Part shown: positions 8,612-18,580 of the stretch, piece after piece
How the letters are laid out: each line of letters starts with the position of its first letter
How positions within the stretch are numbered: the first letter of the stretch is position 1
NCBI GenBank assembly: GCA_025141015.1
Contig: CP081098.1
Span: forward strand, 3,664,501 to 3,728,500
Direction: 5' to 3'
Source: Rhodobacteraceae bacterium M382
Lineage (GTDB): Bacteria > Pseudomonadota > Alphaproteobacteria > Rhodobacterales > Rhodobacteraceae
Length of the DNA: 64,000 bases
Program-made: the position numbers and the translations under genes
The notes under the pieces: model-generated
What the model was told of the DNA's origin: nothing
The model's database searches: none
Seen by the model: only the letters and a program-made list of their open reading frames with translations

Positions 8612-9523
8612 TCAATCCGGGGTCACCCTAAACTCTTTGCTTAGAAACGCTCGATCTAGTCGCCCTTGGAAGCCAAGGCAAATAACACCCAAAGCGGACA
8701 TGTCATTTGTCCGTTGAACACTCCAACGTTTCCCAACTGTCTGGATCAACCAAGGCTGATTATCCGCGTCTGTAACAAAGCCCTTGGCCCGGATCACCCC
8801 CAAGCTCCCTTTGGTTAGTGATTTCGCAAGAGCCTCGGCATTCACTGGCCCCGTTGGGATCAGAACCAGGCTTTCAAAAAGCGAATCCGAATGCGCAGCG
8901 TTTTGTCCCGTGCCCGGTGACGTGATCAAACCCAAAAGAGCGTCGGGAAGGACCTGCCCATGTTGCGTCGGAATTTGAATGGCGGCGGGTGCAGCTTCGG
9001 TTATCCAGTCCGCTACCTGCTGTGCAGTCTCTTCCGAAACGAGGTCAAGTTTGTTGATGATGATGCATTCTGCATCGGAAATCTGCCTTAGGATCGTGTC
9101 GCCGATATACTCATCTAATGCTGCCTTTCGCACGGTTTCCGCATCGACAACAACCACGATCCCGTCCGAAGTCAGGCCCGGCAACAAAGACAGGCTGGCT
9201 ACAATCGCCCCAGGTATCGCTACGCCGGAGCTTTCGATTATGACCGTGTCTGGCGGGGGAGACATCTGAGTCATTGAGGTCAATGCACCAAGCAGGTCGT
9301 TGCCAAATGAACAGCAAATGCAACCTCCCGCGATCGAGATCAGGCTATCGTCTTCGGCTTCGATCAGGTCTTCGTCAATGGGCAGATCGCCAAATTCGTT
9401 AACCAGAACTGCCAGGCGTCTGCCGTCTGCGTTGCGTAGAAGATGGTTTACCAGCGTTGTTTTTCCGGAACCGAGATACCCCCCAATTGTCAGCACCGGG
9501 AGAAGAGCGGTGTCTTGTGTCAC
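8612..9523 (-). CDS. COG0523 (CobW-like) GTP-binding metallochaperone
   Basis: 303 aa. The N-terminal P-loop GYLGSGKTT, the metal-binding CxCC motif (GGCICCSFG), a Walker B-like VIIESSG and the guanine-specificity NKLD are all present; a CobW C-terminal domain follows. G3E GTPases of this type deliver a metal to a partner enzyme. The start overlaps the amidohydrolase stop (ATGA), so the amidohydrolase, usually a metalloenzyme, is the obvious candidate partner. That pairing is inferred from gene order only. Confidence 0.88.
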   Translation of the reverse strand: MTQDTALLPVLTIGGYLGSGKTTLVNHLLRNADGRRLAVLVNEFGDLPIDEDLIEAEDDSLISIAGGCICCSFGNDLLGALTSMTQMSPPPDTVIIESSGVAIPGAIVASLSLLPGLTSDGIVVVVDAETVRKAALDEYIGDTILRQISDAECIIINKLDLVSEETAQQVADWITEAAPAAIQIPTQHGQVLPDALLGLITSPGTGQNAAHSDSLFESLVLIPTGPVNAEALAKSLTKGSLGVIRAKGFVTDADNQPWLIQTVGKRWSVQRTNDMSALGVICLGFQGRLDRAFLSKEFRVTPD

Positions 9524-11163
9524 AGGTCATCCACCGAAAAGATCCGCCCCCCCTGCACAGTGCCCCATACGCCAATATCCTTCAGAGACCCCGGCTCTAC
9601 GCCAGTAGGGTCATCCTCCAGAACTGCAAAGTCTGCCCGTTTTCCAACCTCGATCGAGCCAACTTCTCCGTCCATGTGCAACGTGTACGCGGCACCCAGA
9701 GTGATGGCCCGCAGGGCAGCGTCAACGTCGATCTTCTCGCCCGCCCCCAGAACACGTCCAGATGCAGTGATCCGGTTGACGGCGCACCATGCCGTGAACA
9801 AGGGGCCAAGTGGGGTGACCGGAGCGTCTGAATGGATTGTCATTGGCACGCCCGTGTCCAAAGCTGTACGACAGGCATTCATGCGTTCGGCCCGCTCAGG
9901 ACCAACCGTCAGACGGTAATGTTCATCGCCCCAAAAGAAATGATGGTTTGCAAACAGGTTCACGCACATATCGAGTTTGGCCATTTTGCGAAATTGCGCT
10001 GCATCAGCCAATTGGCAATGTTGCATGGTAAAACGATGGTCAGCGCTTGGGTGCGCCTTCAGAGCCGGCTCAAGCATATCCAACGCCATTTGTGTCGCCT
10101 GATCACCATTTGTGTGAGTGTGTACCTGAACCCCGGCTGCAAGCGCGCGGTGGTACAGATCCGACATCTGTTCAGGCGCGGTATACCACAACCCGTTTGG
10201 GGCACCGTTATGGTAACCCGGCCAGCGCATTCTCGCAGAAAAACCCTGAATTGACCCATCGGCGATGGCCTTGATCCGCCCAAGACGCAAGCGGTCCGTC
10301 GATCTCTCTTTGAGCTTCAGAACATAGCCGACGATCTCTTCTGCCGACATTCCAAGAAACACTTTCAGAGGGACGATACAGGCGGGGAAACTGTCTTCGC
10401 CGGTGACGCGCAACATCATGTCCACGCTTTCGTCTTCCAGCCGTGCGGCGAGATCGGTGCAAGTGGTGACACCAGCGCGGACGCAGAGTTTGGCGTAATC
10501 TCGCAAACCTCTTTCATCACAATCGGTCAGTGATCTGTCAAACCCTACAAATGGCCCGACCGGGGTCATTGCGTCGGGCCCATACAGCTCGCCCTTGGGC
10601 AGGCCACCGTCACCCAAGGGAATGCCGGGATGGTTGACACCCGGCTTCAGCAACCCAGCCAGTTCCAACGCCTTCGAATTCACGTTCATGATGTGGCCCG
10701 ACGCGTGCAATACACCAATTGGCCGAGTGGTTGAAACGCGGTCCAGATCGTGCCGTGTGACACGTTCGTTGTTCATGTAAATCGGGTCCAACGACCAACC
10801 CGCCAACGGTGCATTTGGATCGGTCAGCTTGGTTTCTTCTTCGCTGAGCCGCGCGATTACAGCATCAATTGTCTGCAATCCCGACCAAGTTTTCCCGTCC
10901 GGGTCCGTCCGATCAAACCAGCCGACATAGACATTGCGCCAAAGCGTACCTTCCATGGTGTGGGCATGGCCCTCAACAAAGCCTGGCATCAGCACCTTGT
11001 CGGCAAAACGCTCATCCAGTTCATAGGTGCCCCAAGGTGTCAGGTCGCTCAGGCTGCCGGCCCCGAGAATGCGGCCATCCCGCACCGCCACATGGCTGAC
11101 CTCGGGTTGGTTCGGGTTCATCGTCAGTATCTTACGCGCGCAATAAATGGTCGTTTTGGTCAT
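9520..11163 (-). CDS. YtcJ-type metal-dependent amidohydrolase (amidohydrolase family 3)
   Basis: 547 aa, typical for this family. The metal-binding HxH is near the N-terminus (FVEGHAHTMEG), with further His ligands in HTHTNGDQA and HCQLAD and the late Asp in TIHSDAPV. Residues near the C-terminus (VGKRADFAVLEDDP) are the usual composite-domain return. Relatives hydrolyse N-formyl or N-acyl amines. Transcription is leftward, divergent from the LysR gene 104 bp away, which probably regulates it. Confidence 0.86.
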   Translation of the reverse strand: MTKTTIYCARKILTMNPNQPEVSHVAVRDGRILGAGSLSDLTPWGTYELDERFADKVLMPGFVEGHAHTMEGTLWRNVYVGWFDRTDPDGKTWSGLQTIDAVIARLSEEETKLTDPNAPLAGWSLDPIYMNNERVTRHDLDRVSTTRPIGVLHASGHIMNVNSKALELAGLLKPGVNHPGIPLGDGGLPKGELYGPDAMTPVGPFVGFDRSLTDCDERGLRDYAKLCVRAGVTTCTDLAARLEDESVDMMLRVTGEDSFPACIVPLKVFLGMSAEEIVGYVLKLKERSTDRLRLGRIKAIADGSIQGFSARMRWPGYHNGAPNGLWYTAPEQMSDLYHRALAAGVQVHTHTNGDQATQMALDMLEPALKAHPSADHRFTMQHCQLADAAQFRKMAKLDMCVNLFANHHFFWGDEHYRLTVGPERAERMNACRTALDTGVPMTIHSDAPVTPLGPLFTAWCAVNRITASGRVLGAGEKIDVDAALRAITLGAAYTLHMDGEVGSIEVGKRADFAVLEDDPTGVEPGSLKDIGVWGTVQGGRIFSVDDL

Positions 11164-11267
11164 AATGTCCTCGAAACCTCAGGCTTTCCCAAAGGCTAAG
11201 GCGCTTTCATTTGCCTGAAAAATAGTTTTAGCTGACGATAAACCCCGGTTTTTTGGCGGAATGAGAA

Positions 11268-12188
11268 ATGCTGAACTTCACACTCAAGCAGTTGCGCTAT
11301 GTCGAGGCCGCCGGTCGCCTTGGCTCCATCGCCAAGGCCGCGACAGAGTTGAGTATCTCACAAAGCTCTATTACAGCGGCCATTGATGCGCTGGAGCAAT
11401 CGCTGGACTATGATATCTTTGTGCGCACCCCAGCCAAAGGTATTCAGGCCACGCCATCCGGGCTGGAAACGCTGCATCTCATCAAAGGTTTTCTGGATCA
11501 ATCACGGCATTTCGAAGGTGAAATCCAATCGGTGGGCAGCGACGCCGCCGGTTTGGTACGCATGGCCTGTTATGCGACCGCCGCGCCATCGTTTTTGCCG
11601 CCGATCCTCAAGGCAATTACAGAAGAATTTCCTGGGATTTCCATCAAACTGCTAGAAGGCAACATGGCCACGACCATGGAGTTCCTGTCCGAGGGCGAGG
11701 CCGATCTGGTGTTTACCTATGGCGAGGTTACTGACAATCGACACAACTTTATGCCGTTGTTCGAAGCACCTGCATACGCGCTCGTATCCTGTCACGATCC
11801 AGCTGCTGATGACGACAGTATCACGTTTGCGGATTTGGCCCAACGGCCTATGGTCCTGCTGGATCTGCCACGGACCAAGGACTATTTCCTTGGTATGTTC
11901 AAGGCCCGTGGACTAAATCCAAACGTTGTCCACACCAGCCGCTCATCCGAGATTTGCCGAAGCCTTGTCGCCAGTGGATTTGGCTTCTCGATCTTGAACA
12001 TCCTGCCTCCCGAAGCACTGGGAAAGGGGTCGCCTTACCGTGCTTTACCGATTCAGGATGCGGGCCCAGCGCCCGTCTTTGGGATTGCGACGATGACGGG
12101 GGCACGCCAGCCCAAAACCGTGCGGGCCATTATCGAAACCTGTCTTCGCCTCAAGTCACGAGAAAGTTTTTCGGAAATCACGGTTTGA
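11268..12188 (+). CDS. LysR-family transcriptional regulator
   Basis: 306 aa. The N-terminal winged HTH is clear (LKQLRYVEAAGRLGSIAKAA, then SQSSITAAIDALEQ), and a substrate-binding effector domain fills the rest. It lies between the divergent amidohydrolase/COG0523 operon and the peptide-type ABC transporter operon 129 bp downstream, so it plausibly controls both. The inducer is unknown. Confidence 0.9.
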   Translation: MLNFTLKQLRYVEAAGRLGSIAKAATELSISQSSITAAIDALEQSLDYDIFVRTPAKGIQATPSGLETLHLIKGFLDQSRHFEGEIQSVGSDAAGLVRMACYATAAPSFLPPILKAITEEFPGISIKLLEGNMATTMEFLSEGEADLVFTYGEVTDNRHNFMPLFEAPAYALVSCHDPAADDDSITFADLAQRPMVLLDLPRTKDYFLGMFKARGLNPNVVHTSRSSEICRSLVASGFGFSILNILPPEALGKGSPYRALPIQDAGPAPVFGIATMTGARQPKTVRAIIETCLRLKSRESFSEITV

Positions 12189-12317
12189 GAACAGGGATTT
12201 TGATTCCCTCATAAAATGTGTCTTTGAGGATTATTAATTCTGTTTTTTGCCGGAAAGATCCTGCGCTAGGCTTTCACCCAATAGGAAAAAAAATGTGTAA
12301 TTCTGGGAGGAACAATT

Positions 12318-13889
12318 GTGAAACACGCACTCAAGGGCCTAGTGACAGCGACCGCACTCGCTGCGGTTATGGCGACCGGCGCGGTGTCGGCTGACGAACC
12401 CAAGCGGGGCGGCACGCTGTTGACGACACTTCAGCAGAACCCACGAAACCTGAACCCTGCGGTCCAGTCCGGAACCGTGACCGGCTTTCCGGGTGCGCAG
12501 CTGTTTGCGTCACCTCTGCGCTATGACGATGATTGGACCCCGCAGCCCTACCTGGCTGAAAGCTGGAGCGTATCGGACGATGGCCTCACGGTTACACTGA
12601 ACCTGGTCAAGAACGCGAAATTCCATGACGGCCACCCAATCACGTCCAGCGATGTTGCGTTTTCGGTCAAGGTTATTCAGGAAAAACATCCATTTAAGGC
12701 GATGTTTGCACCTGTGGCATCGGTCGACACCCCGGATGATCACACGGCAATTTTGAACCTCGACAGACCGCATCCGGCCCTGATGCTGGCCATGTCCGGA
12801 CAGCTGATGTCGATTATTCCAGAGCATATTTACGGCGATGGGCAAGATCCCAAGTCGCATCCGCGTAACAATGCAGATGTTGTCGGGTCAGGCCCGTTCA
12901 AACTGGTAGAGTTCAAGAACGGCGAGCATGTCATTCTGGAGCGGTTTGACGATTTCTTCATCGAGGGGCGGCCCTATCTCGACAAGATCGTGATGCGCAT
13001 CATCACCGATCCAGCAGCCCGTGCCATCGCATTGGAAAACGGCGAGCTGCACTTTTCGGGTTTCGAATCCTTGCCACGTATCATCAACCGCCTAAAGAAG
13101 GTCGATGGGTTGAATGTGACTGCAGATGGGTACGGTGCCATTGGCCCGCTTGACTGGCTGGCGATCAACACCACCAAGGGACCGCTCGCGGACAAACGCG
13201 TGCGTCAGGCCATTGCATATGCAGTAGACCGCAATTTCATCCAAAAGGCCCTGATGCAGGGAACGGCATCCGACGCCCTGACAGGCATTCACCCAGACAG
13301 CCCGTTCTATGAAGCAGACGTTAATCCATATGATCTGGATCTCGACAAGGCAAACGCGCTTTTGGATGAGGCTGGATTCGCCAAAGGGTCGGACGGAATG
13401 CGCTTTGGTCTGACAATTGACTTTGGTTGGCCCGATGTGAAACCGCAGGTCGAATACACCAAAGCCGCCCTGAAGAAAGTAGGCATTGATGTAACTGTAC
13501 GGGCCTCGGCCGACTTTCCAGCATGGGCCAAACGCATGGGCACAATGGATTTCGAATTGAGCTGGGATACAGTGTTCAACTGGGGTGACCCAGTGATTGG
13601 TGTGCACCGGACCTATTTGTCCTCGAACATCGCCAAGGGCGTTTGGTCGAATACCCAAGGCTATTCAAATGCCTCGGTTGATGAGATCCTTGCCGCCGCA
13701 GCGGTCGAAACGGACAGCGACAAACGCAAAGCACTCTACTCGCAGTTCCAGAAGATCGTGAACGACGAAGTGCCGCTCTACTTCACCAACACCCTGCCTT
13801 ACCACACGGTCTATTCAGACAAGGTCGGAAATCCACCGATTGGCATCTGGGGCACGTCGACTCCGATCGACAATATGTACCTGAAGTAA
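12318..13889 (+). CDS. ABC transporter substrate-binding protein (dipeptide/oligopeptide type)
   Basis: 523 aa, SBP_bac_5 type. It has a signal peptide (about residues 1-25, ending AVSADEP) and then the family opening RGGTLLTTLQQNPRNLNPA. YLAESWSVSDDGLTVT and the VGSGPFKLVE block follow. Translation starts at GTG 12318 behind a strong GGGAGGA. It is the first gene of a complete importer operon. The family also takes up opines, nickel chelates and glycosides, so the ligand is unknown; the nearby amidohydrolase suggests an amide-containing compound. Confidence 0.9.
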   Translation: MKHALKGLVTATALAAVMATGAVSADEPKRGGTLLTTLQQNPRNLNPAVQSGTVTGFPGAQLFASPLRYDDDWTPQPYLAESWSVSDDGLTVTLNLVKNAKFHDGHPITSSDVAFSVKVIQEKHPFKAMFAPVASVDTPDDHTAILNLDRPHPALMLAMSGQLMSIIPEHIYGDGQDPKSHPRNNADVVGSGPFKLVEFKNGEHVILERFDDFFIEGRPYLDKIVMRIITDPAARAIALENGELHFSGFESLPRIINRLKKVDGLNVTADGYGAIGPLDWLAINTTKGPLADKRVRQAIAYAVDRNFIQKALMQGTASDALTGIHPDSPFYEADVNPYDLDLDKANALLDEAGFAKGSDGMRFGLTIDFGWPDVKPQVEYTKAALKKVGIDVTVRASADFPAWAKRMGTMDFELSWDTVFNWGDPVIGVHRTYLSSNIAKGVWSNTQGYSNASVDEILAAAAVETDSDKRKALYSQFQKIVNDEVPLYFTNTLPYHTVYSDKVGNPPIGIWGTSTPIDNMYLK

Positions 13890-13909
13890 GGATTCACCGA
13901 TCCAAGATG

Positions 13910-13937
13910 GCCCGCGGCGTTTCCTTCCGCCGCGGGC
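13910..13937 (+). terminator. Strong GC hairpin between binding protein and permease genes
   Basis: A perfect 10-bp stem (13910-13919 with 13928-13937) and an 8-nt loop, followed by ATTCTTTCC. It lies 20 bp after the binding-protein stop. It is probably a partial terminator or 3' stabiliser giving more binding protein than membrane components; the U-tract is weak. Confidence 0.6.
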
Positions 13938-13964
13938 ATTCTTTCCTAGACCGGGGGCAATTCG

Positions 13965-14942
13965 TTGAGATTCCTACAGACAACCCTTACCCGAGTTTTC
14001 TACGCCGTGCTGCTGTTGCTAGCCGTGTTGGTTCTGAATTTCTCTTTGATGCATTTGGCCCCGGGCGATGTTGCGGATACGATTTCGCAATCCATGGGCG
14101 GAGCCGACCAGGAAGTGCTGGACGAAATCCGTAGGGATTACGGATTGGACAAGCCTTTCATCGTGCAGCTGGGCCGATATATAGGAAACGTCCTGCAATT
14201 CGATCTGGGGTATTCGTTCTTCTATAACCAGAGCGTAACAAGCCTCATTCTGGGTAAGCTTCCCGCTACGTTGTTGTTGGTCATCAGCGCGCAATTGCTG
14301 GCTCTGATCCTGGGCGTGGTGATGGGTGTTTACTCGGCCCGCAAGCCCAATGGCATTGTCAGCCACTTCGTGACGCTGTTTGCCCTGTTTGGATATTCCG
14401 CGCCGGTCTTCTGGACAGGCATACTGCTTCTGATCGGTTTTTCCCTGCACATCCAGTGGTTCCCTGTGGCAGGAATGCGCGATGTGACCATTGAAGGCGG
14501 CTTCTTTGCCCAAGCTGCAGATATCGCCCGCCATCTGGTTTTGCCGATGATCACCCTGTCCTCCATTTTCATAGCTTTGTATTCCCGTCTGTCACGCGCA
14601 ACGATGATGGAAACTTTGGGATCGGATTATGTCCGCACCGCCAAAGCCAAGGGCCTGACGACCCGGCAAGTGGTTTACAAACACGCTCTGAAAAATTCGC
14701 TGTCACCGGTGATTACACTGGCTGGTTTGCAATTCTCCGCTGTGGTGTCCGGCGCTGTTCTGGTTGAGGCGGTGTTCAGTTGGCCGGGTCTTGGCACTTT
14801 GGCGTTCCAATCAATTATCGCACGTGACACGCCAACCATTCTGGGCATCCTGTTTTTCTCGGCCTTGGTCGTGATTATCGGCAATCTGTTAACAGACGCA
14901 GCCCACCGGCTGGTTGATCCGCGCATTGGAGGCCGAAAATGA
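13965..14942 (+). CDS. ABC transporter permease, DppB type
   Basis: 325 aa with about six TM segments. The family N-terminus is present (LTRVFYAVLLLLAVLVLNF, APGD), as is the EAA loop (SDYVRTAKAKGL, then ALKNSLSPVIT). TTG at 13965 is the only start in place that keeps the first helix. The stop overlaps the next permease's ATG (ATGA). Confidence 0.9.
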   Translation: MRFLQTTLTRVFYAVLLLLAVLVLNFSLMHLAPGDVADTISQSMGGADQEVLDEIRRDYGLDKPFIVQLGRYIGNVLQFDLGYSFFYNQSVTSLILGKLPATLLLVISAQLLALILGVVMGVYSARKPNGIVSHFVTLFALFGYSAPVFWTGILLLIGFSLHIQWFPVAGMRDVTIEGGFFAQAADIARHLVLPMITLSSIFIALYSRLSRATMMETLGSDYVRTAKAKGLTTRQVVYKHALKNSLSPVITLAGLQFSAVVSGAVLVEAVFSWPGLGTLAFQSIIARDTPTILGILFFSALVVIIGNLLTDAAHRLVDPRIGGRK

Positions 14943-15823
14943 GCACCCTGCCCCCAATCCTCGAAGAGGAAATTCAAAAGGCCCGACATCCGGCAGCGGA
15001 AGCTTGGGAAATGTTTGCCCGCAACCATGCTGCAGTTCTGGGTCTGATCGTACTGATCGTGATCACCTTTGGAGCCATATTCGGCCCGTTACTATACCCG
15101 ACGGACCCGTTTGAAATGGTCTGGGCACCGTTTTCTCCCCCCGGCGAGGAAGGTTTCCTGTTGGGCACTGATTACCTGGGGCGCGATCTTGTCGCGATGA
15201 TCCTGAACGGAGCGCGCGTCTCTCTGATTATCGGCCTCGCTGCGGCCTTCGTGTCGATTTTCATTGGCGTGACGATCGGTGCATTGGCTGGGTTCTATCG
15301 GGGTTATGTCGAAGAAATCCTGATGCGGATCACCGAATTCTTCCAAGTGCTGCCGACCTTGCTGTTCTCGATGGTCATTGTCGCGCTATTCGGCGCGAGC
15401 CTGCCAATGATCACCTTGGCAATCGGCATCGTGAGCTGGACGGCCGTGGCCCGGATCACCCGATCCGAGTTTCTGCGCATCCGAGAGCTGGAATACGTCA
15501 AGGCGTCACGTGCGTCCGGAGCCAAAAACATGAAGCTGATGTTTCGTGTGATCCTGCCCAACGCTTTGCCGCCGATCATCGTGCAATCCGCTTTGATGGT
15601 GGGTTCGGCAATTCTGTTTGAGGCGGGCCTGTCCTTTCTAGGCCTCACAGATCCCAACGTTGTCAGTTGGGGACAAATCATCGGCTCCAACAGACAATAT
15701 ATTCTGGACGCCAGCTATACCGTTACATTCCCCGGTTTGGCAATTTTCATAACCGTTCTGGCAATTTCACTCGTGGGTGACGGGCTGAACGACGCGCTCA
15801 ACCCGAAACTGAGGCAACGCTGA
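14939..15823 (+). CDS. ABC transporter permease, DppC type
   Basis: 294 aa. It has an N-terminal TM helix, then the LLGTDYLGRD segment diagnostic of DppC/OppC, and an EAA loop (LEYVKASRASGAKNM, followed by RVILPNALPPIIVQ). It pairs with the DppB-like permease. Its stop codon shares a base with the start of the next gene. Confidence 0.9.
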   Translation: MSTLPPILEEEIQKARHPAAEAWEMFARNHAAVLGLIVLIVITFGAIFGPLLYPTDPFEMVWAPFSPPGEEGFLLGTDYLGRDLVAMILNGARVSLIIGLAAAFVSIFIGVTIGALAGFYRGYVEEILMRITEFFQVLPTLLFSMVIVALFGASLPMITLAIGIVSWTAVARITRSEFLRIRELEYVKASRASGAKNMKLMFRVILPNALPPIIVQSALMVGSAILFEAGLSFLGLTDPNVVSWGQIIGSNRQYILDASYTVTFPGLAIFITVLAISLVGDGLNDALNPKLRQR

Positions 15824-16812
15824 TGGCTAATCCGCTTCTAAAAATCGAAAACCTCAGGATCGAATTGACGACACGTGACGGGGTCGCTCCGGTGATTGAT
15901 GATCTGTCGTTCGAGCTGGGCCAAAATGAAGCCATCAGCTTTGTCGGCGAGAGCGGCTGCGGCAAGTCGATGACCGCATTGGCAATTATGGGGCTTTTAC
16001 CAGAGAAGATCGGGCGCGTTGCCAGCGGGTCTATCCTGTTTGACGGAGAGGAGTTGACGCAAGCCAGCGACGCCCGTCTCAGGGAAATTCGCGGTAACGA
16101 GATCTCTATGATCTTTCAGGAACCAATGACCTCTCTCAATCCGGTGTATTCTGTTGGTGAACAGATTGCCGAGGTAATTCGGGCGCATCAGGGGCTGAGC
16201 AAAAAGGCGGCATGGGATATGGCCGCTGATCTTCTGGATGCGGTCAGAATTCCCAATGCACGCAAACGGGTGGGCGACTACCCGTTCCAGATGTCGGGGG
16301 GGCAGCGTCAACGGGTGATGATTGCCATCGCGCTCGCCTGCCAGCCGAAAATTCTGATCGCCGACGAACCGACCACGGCGCTTGATGTAACGGTTCAAGC
16401 TCAAATCTTCGATCTGCTGCGTGACTTGCGCAAAGAGACCGGCACTTCGATCATCATGATCACCCATGACATGGGGGCCGTGGCGGAAATGGCCGAACGA
16501 ATGATCGTCATGTATGCTGGCCGGGGTGCCGAAATCGGCCCTGTGGACCAGATCATCGAACACGCCCGCCATCCATATACCAAAGGGTTGATTTCCTGTG
16601 TGCCTCATATCATCAGCCAACTGACCGAGGACCGCGAGCGCCTGACCGAAGTTCCGGGCATTGTCCCCGGCCTGGCCCAGTTCGGTCGTGACATGTGCCT
16701 GTTTGCATCACGATGCAATATCCGGTCAGGCCGATGCCTGGAGGAGCGCCCACCGATGCAGCGTTTTAAAAATGGTCAGCTCGCCGCTTGTTGGCATGCG
16801 GAGGACGTGTAA
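15823..16812 (+). CDS. ABC transporter ATP-binding protein, DppD type
   Basis: 329 aa. Walker A GESGCGKS, Q-loop FQEPMTSLNP, signature MSGGQRQRV, Walker B LIADEPTTALD and switch His (THDMG) are all intact. The C-terminal oligopeptide-type extension with clustered Cys (CLFASRCNIRSGRC) is present. The stop overlaps the next gene's start (TAATG). Confidence 0.92.
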   Translation: MANPLLKIENLRIELTTRDGVAPVIDDLSFELGQNEAISFVGESGCGKSMTALAIMGLLPEKIGRVASGSILFDGEELTQASDARLREIRGNEISMIFQEPMTSLNPVYSVGEQIAEVIRAHQGLSKKAAWDMAADLLDAVRIPNARKRVGDYPFQMSGGQRQRVMIAIALACQPKILIADEPTTALDVTVQAQIFDLLRDLRKETGTSIIMITHDMGAVAEMAERMIVMYAGRGAEIGPVDQIIEHARHPYTKGLISCVPHIISQLTEDRERLTEVPGIVPGLAQFGRDMCLFASRCNIRSGRCLEERPPMQRFKNGQLAACWHAEDV

Positions 16813-17822
16813 TGGGAAATGACAAAATCAACGCCCCCATTTTGACCGTCGAAAACCTGGGCGTTCGCTTCTCGGTCAAACGCGGCGGCACCTTTGGAAA
16901 GCGGGCGTTCTTGCACGCCGTAGACGACGTTTCCTTTAGCGTCAACAAGGGTGAAACCCTTGCCATCGTTGGTGAGAGCGGGTCCGGAAAAACAACAGCT
17001 GCTTTGGCCGTGGCCCGGCTTGTTGAGGCCTATACTGGTCATGTGAACCTGGATGGCCACGACATTCTGAACATGGACGGCGAAGACCTGCGCCAGGCGC
17101 GCACCAAGGTTCAGTTCATCTTTCAAGACCCTTACTCCAGCCTCAATCCTCGCCAACGCGCCGAGGATATCGTCCGCGAGCCGCTGGACAGCCTGACGGA
17201 TACGACGCTGAGTGAGCAACGTGAAATCGTTGACAAATTGTTCTCTGCAGTTGGCCTGCGCCCAGAACAAAGACGGCTATTTCCACACCAATTCTCTGGC
17301 GGGCAACGTCAGCGGATCGGCATTGCCCGGGCACTGGCTACACAGCCAGAACTGATCATTTGCGATGAGCCCGTTTCCGCGCTTGATGTGGCGGTTCAGG
17401 CGCAAATCCTGAACCTGTTGCGCGACCTGCAGACAGAATTCGGGCTGACCTACCTGTTCATCAGCCATGACTTGGGTGTTGTTCAACACATGTCCGACGC
17501 CATCGCTGTGATGTACATGGGTAAGATCGTCGAACATGCCGACCGGCTTAGCCTTTTCAACAACCCACTGCACCCTTACACTGCTGCGTTGCTGTCTGCA
17601 GTGCCTTCGGTCGACAGCAAACGACGCGCCGAAACCAAACGCATTCTCATTCCTGGCGACCCACCCGATCCCGTAAATCTTCCCAAAGGGTGCCGCTTTG
17701 CCAACCGATGCCCGGTGGCCCAAGATATCTGTCGTCAATCTGAGCCCGAGTTGATTGACCGCGGAGAAGGTCACCGCGTCGCCTGCCACCTAATTGACAA
17801 CACGAAAACACCACTTCTCTAA
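16812..17822 (+). CDS. ABC transporter ATP-binding protein, DppF type
   Basis: 336 aa from ATG 16812, which overlaps the preceding TAA; an in-frame start at 16788 lies inside the upstream gene. Walker A GESGSGKT, FQDPYSSLNPR, FSGGQRQRIGIARAL, IICDEPVSALD and SHDLG are all present, and the Cys-containing tail (CRFANRCPVAQDIC) matches the family. It is the last gene of the importer operon. A short hairpin (17836-17851) follows but lacks a good U-tract. Confidence 0.92.
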   Translation: MGNDKINAPILTVENLGVRFSVKRGGTFGKRAFLHAVDDVSFSVNKGETLAIVGESGSGKTTAALAVARLVEAYTGHVNLDGHDILNMDGEDLRQARTKVQFIFQDPYSSLNPRQRAEDIVREPLDSLTDTTLSEQREIVDKLFSAVGLRPEQRRLFPHQFSGGQRQRIGIARALATQPELIICDEPVSALDVAVQAQILNLLRDLQTEFGLTYLFISHDLGVVQHMSDAIAVMYMGKIVEHADRLSLFNNPLHPYTAALLSAVPSVDSKRRAETKRILIPGDPPDPVNLPKGCRFANRCPVAQDICRQSEPELIDRGEGHRVACHLIDNTKTPLL

Positions 17823-17995
17823 ACAATAGATTGAACTACCAAATGGTAGTAATTTAACTGCTTAGGCCAGGAATCTACAGGAGAAATCAAAACAGTCAGT
17901 CAAGAGCCGCTTGTGGTGGATAGATGACCTTGGCGGAACGTTCGAAGTGGCCTTCAGGACGCTCCAGAACATCAGGCCAGAACATCAGGAGAGTC

Positions 17996-18280
17996 CCCGG
18001 CGGTCTGCTGCACACCAACGTTCTGAGCTCGGCGTTGTTCGCCGCAGTGTCCGACTCCAGCGCGGCCTCGACCGCCACGGTCGGTCGGATCACCACATCC
18101 GAGCTGAACCGGCGGGGATATTCCCAAAGTCTGGCGCTTGGCTCCTGGGCCGGGGCGGGCAGCCTCGACCTGTTGATCCCACCGACTATCGTGTTGATCA
18201 TCTACGGGGTAGTCACCGAGGCCTCAATTGCCAAACTGTTCATTGCCGGTGTCGTCCCTGGTCTGATGATCTCTGCGTTT
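17996..18280 (+). pseudogene. Fragment of a TRAP transporter large permease (DctM)
   Basis: About 95 residues (from GGLLHTNVLSSALFAAVS to LFIAGVVPGLM) are recognisable as a middle segment of the DctM/TRAP large membrane subunit. Both ends of the gene (normally about 430 aa) are missing, and the 3' side runs in frame into an IS3-type integrase piece. This is dead DNA left by insertion and deletion. Confidence 0.75.
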
Positions 18281-18283
18281 TAT

Positions 18284-18437
18284 GCGGCCTATCACCCGCA
18301 GACCCAAAGCAAGAACGAGCGGTGGCACCAAACCTGGAAGAACCGCATCCTGCTGGAAAACTACTATCTGCCCGGCGATCTCTGGTAGCAAATCGACGCC
18401 TTCGTCGGGCACTATGACCATCGCCGTTAACAAGAGA
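18284..18437 (+). pseudogene. IS3-type integrase fragment fused to the DctM remnant
   Basis: The frame continues as YHPQTQSKNERWHQTWKNR, LLENYYLPGDLW, stop, QIDAFVGHYDHRR, stop. This is the conserved end of the DDE integrase domain of an IS3-family transposase. In-frame stops at about 18388 and 18427 show decay. No terminal inverted repeats were recognised. Confidence 0.75.
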
Positions 18438-18580
18438 GCCTAAGCGTTGCATCTGGCCCCCTCGTTGCCCCCCAAGCCTTCTGGTGCCCCAAATGGTATT
18501 CAGCCCCTCGGTAACTAGCAGCGGTCAAACTGGCCGAGCAAGAGGTTTGGGGATTCACAACTCGAACGTCAGCGTCTGGG

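Noticed and set aside
17836-17851. Hairpin after the DppF gene as a terminator
   Set aside because: It is a palindrome with a 2-nt loop and no U-tract, so it is not convincing on its own.
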